Assembly (NCBI GenBank): GCA_964247055.1
Contig: OZ176051.1
Coordinates: 3,782,001 to 3,846,000 of the forward strand
Reading direction: 5' to 3'
DNA length: 64,000 bases
Source of the DNA: Paragordius varius
Lineage: Eukaryota > Nematomorpha
The notes under the pieces were generated by a model. The model saw only the letters and a program-made list of their open reading frames with translations. It did not search any database and was not told the DNA's origin. The translations under genes and the position numbers were made by a program. Within the stretch, counting starts at the first letter, position 1. The number at the start of each line of letters is the position of its first letter. Positions 26,561 to 38,087 of the stretch are shown here, in pieces.

Positions 26561-27731
26561 ATATATTTTTATGCGGAAAACATTAACGCTTGATAAATTT
26601 TTAGGAAAATCCAAAAAAGAACCAAAACAAAATTTTGCTAATATGCTTTATATAGTAAAAAATAAATCGTTTAACCCTTTATTGTCTTTACACTTTTGAT
26701 GACGGGTACATATTGGGGTGAGTTCCATATTCTAAATAAACGAAAAGCTGATTTTATGATTTAATATCAAAAACATACTGAAATGCAATCATAAGCATTT
26801 AATTAATTAATTTCATTTTATACTAGCTTTTAACGATTAACAATAATATGTAAAAAATGTGGCGACAAAAAGTTTGAAATGAGGCTTTTTATATTATTTA
26901 TAAATATTTTTTTCTAAAATGCGCTAAAAGGTCTTATAATGCATATTTTTGAAAGCCTTATATCAAAAATATTTTTATGATGTATAAATTCGAAATTGCT
27001 CTGGGGTAGAAATTTAGACCAAAAGGTAAAGTGTTATTGTGTAATTATTGGTTTTTTAACGATCGATTCTAGTTTTGAGTACAGCATACAAATTCCTCTA
27101 TCTACATTTTTTCATAAGTTAGAATTTACATAGAGAATTTTTAAACACATATGCGGATGACATAAAAGAATATTTTAATTAAAATAATTTTTCTAAAAAA
27201 TGTAATAAGTTATAAATCATTTTCTGCAAAAAAGGATAAAAAAAGTGAAATTAAGCTTTGCATCTAATTTTGAATTTAATCCTACTTTAATTAACTTGTT
27301 AACGCTTTTGCACAAAACGAAAAAACTACTTTTTTGCTCTAAAATAAAAACCAAACCACCCCCTTTAAAATATGAAGACAATTTAGATCTATACCAATTC
27401 GTAGGCAAGTGGTATTAATTATTATCCCAAAATATTAATATTATCGCACAAACTCTAATTTACTGAGGCTTAAATTACGAATAATTTTAAAAGTTGATCA
27501 TGATTGGCGTGTTGAAAGAGGAGTATATAATTAAGGTTTATTGAATTTGATGGATAAACCTTTTTTACCAAATAAAGACACAATTTTTATGAAGGGATAT
27601 TTCATATAGGGCGGGACTGCCAATTTAAAGAAGCGCTCATTTATATTTGTCATCAAAAGAAAAATCAGTTATGTAGATTAATTTGAGCCGACTCAAGTTT
27701 TCTTATGCGTAATAGATAAATACATGTATAG
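26561..27731. other. Gene-free stretch between tandem array and Ig gene
   Basis: No exon recognised. Around 26820-27050 the sequence resembles part of the dispersed repeat seen at 660-975 and 59380-59710 (the stretch ending in a CTCTGGG-like motif). A signal-peptide exon for the Ig gene downstream would be expected here or farther left, but none could be picked out. Confidence 0.4.
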
Positions 27732-30700
27732 ATAACAATTCAATTAATCTTGCCGGGCCATTTACAAGTAATGCATTTCCAATTATGAAAACACAAAACA
27801 GCAATACACGCTCTACCAAACCGCGTACACAAACAACCGCTAGAGATTTTACGCTTAGTATCCTCAATAAGAACCAGCCTTCAAACGATTATCCCTATAC
27901 TGATAATAACATTAATTCCAATTCCAATAAACCAATTAAATCTATGACGGAAATAAAAGTGGACATGCTCTCAACAGCTTATTTGGCATGCAATGTTCAT
28001 GATAAAGACTTGAATCCCATAGTATAAAAAATTATTTAATGGTTTTGGTAAATATAATAACTAAACAGAAGATAAATCCAAAATTATTATTATTTTCATA
28101 ACGGATTATTTTGTACAATTTTTTCGAATCTTGACAGTCCTCCTTTGGATAAGCTTTCAAACCTTGAAACCTACTTAACAGAATAATACATTAGGCTTAT
28201 CTTATTTAATTTTCTTAAAAGCTTTTGACCACTCTTTCATTCCACATTTCTTAAGGATTTGTGTCTAAAAAATTTTAAAAATAAAAAATGATGATGATGA
28301 TATATTATAAAAAAATATTTTTTAAATCATGAAACATAATTGGTTTTTTTGAAAACGTTTATATCATAAATGTGCTTATAAAAAACAATTGGTCAAATAA
28401 TACTCAATAATAATTTCAAATAATTTATTTCTAAAAATAATTAACTTAGCCTATAGTTTGAGTGTTAAAATATATAAGAAAAAACATTAATTTATGGTAT
28501 TTTACACAATATGTGTTTCCAACATAAATAGAATCGCGATATATTATTAATTTATAAATTTAGTTAAATTAGAGTTATTTAAAAATTTATTTAAAATATA
28601 AATTTTTCTAATATTTCGTAGGCTATTGAATTTAGTAAGTGAGAATTCAAATCTTCCGCGGGCGCAAGTGGAAGGCGCTTGTTGGACACCCCTGCTAGAT
28701 TAAATTTAATTTTATTTAATATTGTTTAGCTTTTTAATATAAAAAGTGAAGTGTTTATTGTTCAAAAGTTATGTTGTAAATTAACTCTTTAAATTAAATT
28801 TGTATTCTGTCAGAAATAAATTTGTTTTACCATCATTTGAAGCCTTCTAATAAATGATACTTAAGCCCCATTTCTGCAGTTTGCTTAAGAATAAATATAC
28901 GAAGTGTATAATCCCTTTTTATTTTACCCACTATATTCGTTGCTAAAATAATTAAAAGACTCTTTTTGTAAAAAGCTCATCTGTTGAACCCCTAATTTCT
29001 TTGTACAAAAAGATTTTTTGTATTTTCTAATAATAATAAAAACTTAAATATTAATGATTAAGTTTAACACTTGGTTACAACACATTCATTTTAGTTCTTC
29101 GATTCAAATTGGAGTAGTTAAATACCCCGGCCTCTTTAAAATTAAATTCCTAAAAAATATGGAAGGAATCAAAACCATCGGGAAATCTTGCACTTATATA
29201 ACATTAATAAACCTAAATATATTAAAAATTTTATTCAAAAATACTTGACGCTACTTATTTTAAGCTAAAACCGAAAGGTAAAAATTTAGTTAACGTGGCA
29301 TGCGTGCAATAAAATTGAAAAATAATACAAAATAAATAGCTTTTTTATTCTATCCATGTTAGATGTAATAATAAAAAAATAGCCTTAAATTTACCCTTAA
29401 AATTAAATGAAGACGATATTTTGCAAAAATTTTGTGTAATAAAAATGGCGTCGAAGTAGTTTGACATGGAACTTTTTTTTCAAAATAAAATTTTATTTAG
29501 ATATTTTGGAATATTTATATAATTTTTATTAGGAGAGAAGCAAAAATTTAAATTAAGACCGTTTCCTTCAGTAGTTTTTCAAAAATCCTAACTCAAAAAT
29601 AGTCTGGAGTATTTCGATACCCCAATTCGAATCAAAGTGTTAAATGCATATTCTTTGTTGATATTTTCCATCATAGCCATATTATGGGCTAGAAAGGCTA
29701 AAGCATTTTACGAAAAATTAAAAATATAATATATATTTTACTAATCAATTAAATATATTTAAAATGATAATTTAATAGTTAGATAAAGTGAAATAATTTG
29801 ACAGTATGAATGCTTTTCTGGCTGTGAATGTGATTTTAAATAATTAGTCGAAAAATGGTAAACATATGTTTATTACGAAAAAACGTTAAAAATTAACTTA
29901 TTAAATTTTTTATATTTATATATATTATTAAAAATTTAGATGTTTTGAAATTATTATAATTAGTAATTGGTTTTCCACTTAGTTTATTGGTGGATATATT
30001 TGTAATAATGACATTGCTTAATAGCTCAAAAAAGCCCCTATGTTACTTAATTTTTGTCGATTCAACTACTCCGTCATCTTATAAAAATATAACAAAATGC
30101 TATAAGGCCAAATATTTTTATATAATAAATATTTTATTTAAAACATATGGTGAAATAAGAATTTTAGGTGATAAAATACATTTTATACGAGCTTCATATA
30201 CTGTTGGTAGAAGTTTTAATGTTTAAACAAGGGGTGTCCAACCAGCGGCCGTCTTATACATTGTGTACGGCCCGTGAAAACTTTGGAAATCTATAACTTG
30301 CAAAAATATGCTTAAAAACCTTGATAAAATTGATTTTCCCTAAACATTTTTTTAATTGGCAACGAACCTGAAAAAAATATATGTTATGTTTGCATTTCGC
30401 AGTCTTATGCTCAAAATCTTATGAAATATTTATAAATGTCCATGTATAATTCAAATGCGGCCCACCGGAATTTTTGAATTAAAATGTGGTAATGCCATTT
30501 GTGTTGACACCCTTGTTTTAAACCAACAATTATAATCTATTTTCATCAATGAACCTCTTAGATAATAATATTATTAATAATGACAATTCACATATTTTAT
30601 AACGATTCGCGGGCATATTATTTTTTAAAATAAATAAATTTCTGATGTCTTGTAAAATTTACTCAGGAAAATGTTTTATGTTTTATTTTTTCTTGAAATA

Positions 30701-31242
30701 CTTGGATGTTTCATATTTAAGCCTGGTTTTCTTACATATAGGTATCCTGGATTCGACTAAAAGATCAGCAAATTTTATGGGTTGGTACAATGAAGTTTTA
30801 TAATGATCATAGGATAAACGTTATCAATAACGCAAATATAAATATTCCAACAAATAATTTATTATCCCCATATAGTTATTCAAAAAATTATGAAAATAAC
30901 CACCGATATTTTGATAAACCTGATAATATAGAAGACAAAAATTCTCATAAACAAACATTTATTGCAAATGACATTAACGAGAATATGGAGGATAAATTTT
31001 CCGAAACAAAGAATCCAAAGTATCGTATTCGCCATGAAAAGTCTTACATCAAGCATAAAAGGCCAATTTTTAAGACATCAACGCTGCAGATTTTATATGC
31101 TCAAAATGAGGACTCAGGGATTTATGAGTGTCAAATTAATTCCCAAAGACGTGCCATATATAATTCTTATCCATTACATAATACGCGATACAGTTATTTT
31201 ATCAACTTAACTGTAGACACAAATAGCCCTGAATCGATGCCT
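27732..31242 (+). CDS. DPR/DIP (Wirin)-type Ig-domain protein, two exons, partial
   Basis: The exons are about 27732-28021 and 30742-31242, both ending in phase 0 at GT/AG borders, around an intron of 2720 bp. Exon 1 holds the B strand of an Ig domain (STAYLACNVHDKDLNPI). Exon 2 opens with VSWIRLKDQQILWVG and later carries LQILYAQNEDSGIYECQIN and YFINLTV, the E-F-G strands with the second cysteine. VSWIR and the D.G.YECQ pattern are the signature of the first Ig domain of DPR/DIP cell-surface proteins, which direct synaptic partner choice in arthropods. The exon border just before VSWIR is where DPR genes have one. Unusually, about 75 residues rich in Asn, His, Lys and Asp lie between the C' and E strands, where family members have about 15. 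The signal peptide and second Ig domain were not found. If the GT at 31243 is not used, the frame runs to a stop at 31278. Two miniature transposons sit in the intron. Confidence 0.8.
29068..29639 (-). mobile_element. TTAA-flanked miniature element, copy C (in intron)
   Basis: A 572-bp relative of 8771-9348 in the same orientation, with TTAA at 29064-29067 and 29640-29643. Inner motifs TTCGATTCAAATTGGAGTAG and CCCCAATTCGAATC are conserved. It lies inside the intron of the Ig gene. Confidence 0.8.
30229..30515. mobile_element. hAT miniature element in Ig-gene intron
   Basis: A 287-bp element with ends AAGGGGTGTCCAAC and GTTGACACCCTTG. Flanking 8-mers are GTTTAAAC (30221-30228) and TTTTAAAC (30516-30523), seven of eight identical. 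It is non-coding. The interior (CGGCC, GCAAAAATATG, CAGTCTTATGC) is shared with the element at 39308-39799, which carries an extra nested insertion. Confidence 0.78.
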
Positions 31243-31278
31243 GTAACTCCATTAAGTAATAAGATTTATAAATTATAG

Positions 31279-33460
31279 TGTGTGCATCAGAACTTGACGT
31301 TTTTATTGATAGTTAACCTTAATCACACCCACGTGTCCTTGAAAATTTACTTGCCATAAAAATTTATAAAGCTGACTAAAATAATTTTTGAAATTTAAAA
31401 GCTTCTCTGGATTTTACTATAGTTACAACGGTACAGAGCTAGGATAGACTTTTAAATTATATGGTTAAAACAATTTTAAACAAATAGTGCTTTGATAAAT
31501 CTAATAGGGATTATAATATCCATCTGTTTAATAAATATATTAATTTTATACAATGCTTTATATGTAGAACACATTGGAACAGCCGAAGAACATAAAATAC
31601 GTCACGGTAATCACATACATTTATTTGTATTTCAAGTTTAAAATTATATAGATGAGGATACAAAATTAGTTAACCTTTAAATATAAATTTATATATATAG
31701 GAATCCGATATGGGGTGTTACGTTGGATTTAGAGCTTGAAACCAAAACACATTTTATTAGCTGTTATATAATAATTTTTATGCTTTTTTTGTTACAATTA
31801 ATATTAGCTATCGATTTGAAGTACAAAATAAGAATAGAATGGTGTAAATATACATCAGTTCTAAACATATCCATACCTAAAAAAATAAACACCAAAAAAA
31901 TTTATTAAAATATTTGGAATATAACTATTTATTTTATAAAATATAGAGCTTATTTATACACTTTTAATACATGTTTTGAGAGAAGGTTAAGTATTATGTA
32001 ATTATATGTTAAAATTTTTTGACCATATAACAAAATTATCACATTATTTTGTTTTTTTTCAAAAATCTGATATTTTTACATTAGATGTCCTAAACCTCGT
32101 GTTTCGTAAATTATATATTAAAAATTTAGTTATGAAACTAAGTTTTTTTTGTTTTATCGGTCTGAATTTAGTGGCTCCCATTTTTCAAATTTCGTGAGCT
32201 GGTAATTTGCTTAATCCTTTAATGCCAAGGAATTAATACAAAATAATTTTATTGTAATCTTTCATATCTGAATTCTGTTCTGTTATAGATAGTAAAAAGA
32301 GACAATACTTGCATTACACAAAATCTTTTCAAGGTCACATAACTAATAAGGGTTCACCCAACTATTCCCAAGATACAAAATATCTTAAGGATGTATTAAA
32401 AAATTCACGTTTTCAGATATTGATTGCCATAGCAACCATTTTACCCTTGAGGAGTTTTATATCTCTGTGCCTTTTGGCATTTATGTGAAAACAATGATTA
32501 AAATTCTTATGGAAAAGAATATGATCGAACTTTTTGCGATAGAAACCTCTACAATCACTTTTATATGATATATTATATATATTTATTTAAAAATATAGAC
32601 GTATTTGTTAATAGAAAAGTGCAATTCCCATATAGAATTTAATTTATTGTATCACAGGTACACTCATAAAACACATATTAATAAATGATATATATATGTG
32701 TAAATTTAACCAATAAATATTATTTAAACTCTCATAAAATTAACAAAATTATCATATTTTTGCTATTCAACCCCGTAATTTATAATTGTCAGACTTGTCA
32801 GACGTGAAATTTACAACCTAGGGACCATACCTTTTATAACAAAATATACAAGTTATATTTAAAATAAGCTTTAAGGGCATGCGATAATAATGAGAAGGAA
32901 GTTCTTAAAAGTTTGCGATTTTTTGGTTTACAAATTGAACAGGAGAAAGTTAAATTTTAATATCCTGTACCCGTTTAAAAATAATTAATTATGATGAATT
33001 ACCATACTCACTCAATTTTGATTTGCCTTTTATTTAAAGTACACTAGCCAATTTTAACGGATGTGAAAAATGTGCGACAAATCTTACATAACACAAGAAA
33101 ATTAACTAAAACCACTGTTTTACCATTTAAATAAAGTAGAGTATATTAGAATATTTTGGTTTGAAGAATGTTTGTACTAAAAAGTTATATAATGTGCCCT
33201 AAATTTCTTGGTTTTTTAATTTTAATTTTTTACCATCAATGATATATTAACCGTAGACCCCAATACCTAAAATACTATGATAATCATGCATCGCATTAAA
33301 AAAATTTATTAAATGGTCTGTCTATCTAAATATGTAATAAGCGTGCTTACAGTAAAAGTTATTATACAGACAAAAGTAACATAAATACATCTATTTTTTC
33401 TAAAGACTACCTAAAATTTTGAACCTTAATTTTTCCTGTATAAATTATTTCACATTGTAA
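31279..33460. other. Gene-free stretch
   Basis: AT-rich sequence with no recognised exon, although the next exon of the Ig gene could be expected here. An open stretch at about 31701-31908 follows a plausible splice acceptor and encodes a hydrophobic segment (IIIFMLFLLQLILAI). Nothing else supports it. Confidence 0.4.
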
Positions 33461-35904
33461 TCTATATATTTATAAAAATAGAAAATGCTGGCTTTGTGAT
33501 CTTTCCGGGAAACCGGACCCATTCTAATCCCAATGTCGAAAAAATATAATCATTAATGAATGCCGCCAATAGCCTCGCCTTGTTTTGAATTAGGCCAATT
33601 CGGGCCCATCCCGTGTAAGAAACGGGTTTTTTGAAAACAGAAGTCCACAAAAATCGTGTCTTTGAGACAATTTTCCGGAAAACGTGTTGGACCATTCGAT
33701 TTTAAATATGATTTTTGTTTACTTATTTTCGATTGCGCCGAACATAGTCGGCTCGCTTTATTAATTAATACCCTTTTTTACCCGCTCGCCCCGTAAAATG
33801 CCATTTTTTTAAAAAATTAAGTCCACAAAAATAATTTTTTGAATCTATATTTCACCCAAGGTATGAGGTAAAAATTCACTGAGAATTCCAGGTATTCCGT
33901 GTTATAAGGCAAAAATTTTAGCCGTGCGTTTTTTATATTGGCTTGGGTAAGGAGATACCCGATATAAACTGCCCCGTCATATCGAAATAGCGTGTCTTTG
34001 GGGCTAAATTTCAGAAAACCTATCAGGCCATATAAGTTCAATAGGTGCTTATTACCCGTAACAAGACAAAGTAATAGGTCGTACGATTTTTTTAAATTAG
34101 CCGTTAATCAGGCCCTTCGCGCCCTGAAAAATGCGCCACAACAGAATGATTTTTTAGTTTTGAGGCAATTTTTCCAAAAACTAATGAGAGCATATGGCAT
34201 CAATCATGATTCCAGGTATTTTCCGTAAAAAGGCAAAAATTTAAATCACGCGCTTTTTTGCATCAGCCTCTGCGTAGGGAGCTACCCGCCTAAAACTGCG
34301 CCACCATATCGAAATTGCGTTGTTAAGGCGTTAAATATAAGAAAAATTATCAGGCCATATAAATTTAATAAGGGTTTAAAATTATCTGTAAAAAGGCACA
34401 AATTTAAGTTGAGCGGTTTTTTAAAATTAGCCGTTTATTGAGCCCTTTACGCCCTAAAAAATGCGCTATCATTGAACTATTTAGTTTTGAAGCCATTCTT
34501 CCAAAAAGTATTATAACATATGGATTCGATGATTCTAGGTATTCCCCTATAAAAGCAAAATTTTAATGAAACGTCTTTTATATTGGCTTCTGGGTAGGGG
34601 GCTACCCGCCTACAACTGCGCCACCATATCGATACAGCCTGACTTTGAAGGCAAATTTTAGGAACTTATCAGGCCATATGAGTTCAATAAGGGCTTGAAA
34701 TACCCGTAAAAAGGCAAAATTTAGGTAGAATGTTTTTATTAAATTACCCCTTAATTAGGCCCTTGCCCTGAAAAATGCGCCACCATAAATGACTTTTTGG
34801 TTTTGAGACAATTTTTCGAAGATCCCACTAGAGCATATGGAATCAATCATCATTCCAGGTACCCGAATTAAGGCAAAAATTTTAATCGAGTTTTTTTTGT
34901 GTCGCTCCTAGGGGGCTACCCGCGTAAAACTGCGTCACCATATCGATACAGCATGCCTTTGGAGCCAAATTTCAGAGAATCTATGAGACTATGTGAGTTC
35001 AATAAGAGCCTAAAATATTTACTACCTTAAAAACATATATTTTAGTATGGGGGATTTTAATGAGTCGCTAAGTAAAGTTTTACGCCCTGAAAAATGCGCC
35101 GCCATAACAATATTTTAGTTTTGAAGCAATATTTTCAAGAACTTATAGGAACATATGGAATCCATGATAATTCCAGATATTTCCCATATAAAGGCAAAAA
35201 TTTTGCATGACGCTTTTTTTATACGCGCCTGTGGGTAAGGAGCTACCCGCCAAAAACTGCGCCACTATATAGAAATTGCGTTCTTTTGGAGCTAATTTAC
35301 AGAAAATTTATGAAGCCTTGAGCTCATTAAAAGTTTAAAATAATACCCGTAACTAGGTAACAATTAAGGTCAGGCGATTTTTATTAGCCGTTATTTTGCG
35401 ATTTTTATGCCCAAAAAGTACGCCATCGATAAATGAGACGATGGTATAAAAAATGATTCCAAATATTTGCCCTATAAAGGCAAAAAATTTAACTCAGCTC
35501 TTTTCCGTATAGGTATATGGGTAGGGGTCTACAGGCTTAAAATTGAGCTATAAAAAAATAGCTTGGTTTTGAAGCTAATTTTTAAAAAACTTAAGAAGCT
35601 ATCCAAGTTCAATAAAGCTTTAAATCATACCCATAAAAAGTTAAAAATTATAGCATAGCGGTTTTTTCCGTTGGCCTTCAATTTGGGACCTTCACACCAG
35701 TAAACAATAAATTAATAAGAATGCACAGTTTTGAAAATTCTATGAAGCACCGTTATGAAAATCCTATGAGATCATAACTTTTAAATAATGTTTTAAATCA
35801 CATATATGCAATTTTGTTGATCCCTTTTTTCAAATAGCGCCCCCTTCTCCGCCCCCTAAGAAGTTCGAAGGACTTTGTCGGGCTGCGTAGCAGATTTACG
35901 CTAG
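33461..35904 (+). mobile_element. Non-autonomous Helitron-like element 1
   Basis: A 2444-bp element starting TCTATATATT right after an A and ending CTAG right before a T, as expected for Helitrons, which insert between A and T and make no target duplication. A short hairpin (CTGC-GTA-GCAG) lies about 10 bp before the terminal CTAG. There is no Rep/helicase. The interior is about six imperfect repeats of roughly 320 bp, each with a motif like GGAGCTACCCGCC followed by CTGCGCCACCATATCG (near 33950, 34275, 34595, 34910, 35235, 35510). Base composition is less AT-rich than the surroundings. Confidence 0.75.
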
Positions 35905-36158
35905 TATTTATATATATTTGTTTAGTTATCATTTTACATCTATATTTATTTTTCAATTTTAAGCAATGAATTATATTTAAAAATATCTTGTTTAAAAAAG
36001 TATAGTGGTCTGAAAAAAAACAGTATTTATGTTTTTACATTTTGTCAAAGAGGTTCAATTATTACTGTATGTATCAATATGTTTAAACTTCGAAATAGAC
36101 GGGAAATGACTAATTGTATTTACTTAGTGGTGATTTTATATATATATATATATATATA

Positions 36159-37133
36159 TCTATATATATATATATATATAAATGGAAAATGCTGGCTTTG
36201 TGATCTGGTACAGGAAAACCGGTAGATCCATTCAAATCCAAACTTCGAAAAAATTAATCATTAATGAATGCCCCGACAATAGCTTCGCCCCTTTTTTTGA
36301 AATAGGCCCCCAGTTAGGGCCCACCCCGTGTGAAAAATGGGTTTTTTTGAAAACAGAAGTCCACAAAAATGGGTGTTTTTGAGACAATTTTTCGGAGAAC
36401 GTGTTGGACCATTCAATTTCAAATATGATTTTTATTTAGTTATTTTCGATTGCGCCGAACATAGTCGTCTCGGTTTTTTAACTTAGGCCCTCTTTTTACC
36501 CGCTACCCCCGTAAAATTCCACCTTTTTCAAAAAAAAAGTCTAAAAAAATAATTTTTTGATTGTATACGTGTTCCCTGTTAAAGGGCAAAAAATTTAGTC
36601 AGGCGTTTCTTTCATGATAGCTGCTGAGTAAGGAGCTACCCGCGAAAAACTGACCCGTGATATCAAAATAGTCTGCTTTTCGGGCTAAATTTCAGAAAAC
36701 CTATCAGGCCATATGAGCTCAATAGCTGCTTAAAGTATTACCCGTAAAAAGTCAAATATTTTAGTCAAGCGGATTTTTTGAATTAACCGTTAAATAGGCC
36801 CTTTACTCCCTAAAAATGCCCTATCATTGAACTATTATTTAGTTTCGAAACCACTCTTCCATAAACTATTAGGAATGAACGATTATTCCAGGTATAAAGG
36901 CAATTTTTTTTATCTAACTACGTTTTTCTATTGGCCTCTGGGTAGGGGGTTACCCGCCTACAACTGCCCATTCATATCCATACAGCATGTCTTTGGAGCC
37001 TAATTTCAGAATATTATGTGAATTATTTTAAAACTTCGTGCCGCATACCAAAATAGCTTATAAAATTAAAATGCCCCCCCCCCCTTCAGAAGTCCGAACC
37101 TCGGGCTGCGTAGCAGCGTTAGATTTGTGCTAG
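36159..37133 (+). mobile_element. Non-autonomous Helitron-like element 2
   Basis: A 975-bp sibling of the element 250 bp upstream: the same TCTATATATA start inside an AT dinucleotide run, the same first 300 bp (AAAATGCTGGCTTTGTGATC), the same hairpin (CTGCGTAGCAG) and a CTAG end before T. It has two copies of the roughly 320-bp internal repeat instead of six, so the two elements differ mainly by repeat number. Confidence 0.75.
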
Positions 37134-38087
37134 TATATATATATATATATTATATATATAGAGAGAGATTTTAGTTCCTTGCATTAAAATATACTCAGTA
37201 TATTAGCACCTTGTCTCCATTAAAAGAAGCTAGGAAAAAAAGATGGGCTTCCTGTTAATAAACACTAAACTCACTTTAACTACTAGTATTTTGTTTAAAA
37301 TGTGACTTTAAATCAAATAGTTGGAATTACTGTGGCTGTACATACATATTATTCAATTAGTAGACATTAGATTGTTTTAACTTTAATGTATTACTCAGAT
37401 AATGAGGTGTATAATTAAGATGTCAAAATGATTTTTAGTAACTAGACATTATTAGAATAGGTTTGTGGACTTCCAAAGATAGATTAATCCTTTAAAGTGC
37501 TCTACAGGTATAAAATCAAGTAATTATTAGCGATAATATACACTTAAGAGATATGAATAAAAATAATCTAAAATGCCCCCAAATTTAGTGGATATAAATA
37601 TATTGATGAAATGATAAAAAATAGTTAATCAAGCAAAAAAATTTACACAAACTTTGGGGCTGCTCAGATGGGTTGTAATTTTGGCGAAAATTAGGATGAT
37701 CGATAAAAAAAATTGACACAATAATTTTCAATACTCTCATATATTATTTTGTAATGATCTTTCTATCCATGATAAATAAACATTTATTTTGTCAAAGCTG
37801 ATATTTAACGTAAAGGCTACAAAAATAATAATTAATAATGTACCAATAAATATTCATTATGGCTTTCTTAGGAATGATAGATCAAAAATCTACCTGATTC
37901 TTATAAATTTAGTCATATTTAACATTCTTGTGATTAGATCATGATTGGCTCAGGGTAGTAAATTAACCCTATTAACTCTCCTCAAATAACTCTTTATATA
38001 TTTTTATATTTATTGTATGACATAAAGATTCAAATTTTTTGACAGAAAATAAGAGAGTATGGGCAATTTCATATATATATATATATA
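37134..38087. other. Gene-free stretch
   Basis: AT dinucleotide run at 37134-37162, then ordinary AT-rich sequence without a recognised exon or repeat up to the stop codon of the cysteine-rich gene. Confidence 0.5.

Noticed and set aside
27785-28027. Reading the first Ig exon as a complete 80-residue protein
   Set aside because: The last codon before the stop is a GT splice donor in phase with VSWIR at 30742, which restores the Ig fold; the stop is intronic.
31701-31908. Possible exon with a hydrophobic segment after the Ig gene
   Set aside because: There is an acceptor-like sequence, but its phase does not fit the best donor at 31243 and no Ig or anchor motif is recognisable.
33817-34228. 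Open frames on both strands inside the Helitron-like element
   Set aside because: They are not repeated in the other internal units and show no domain; the region is a decayed tandem repeat.
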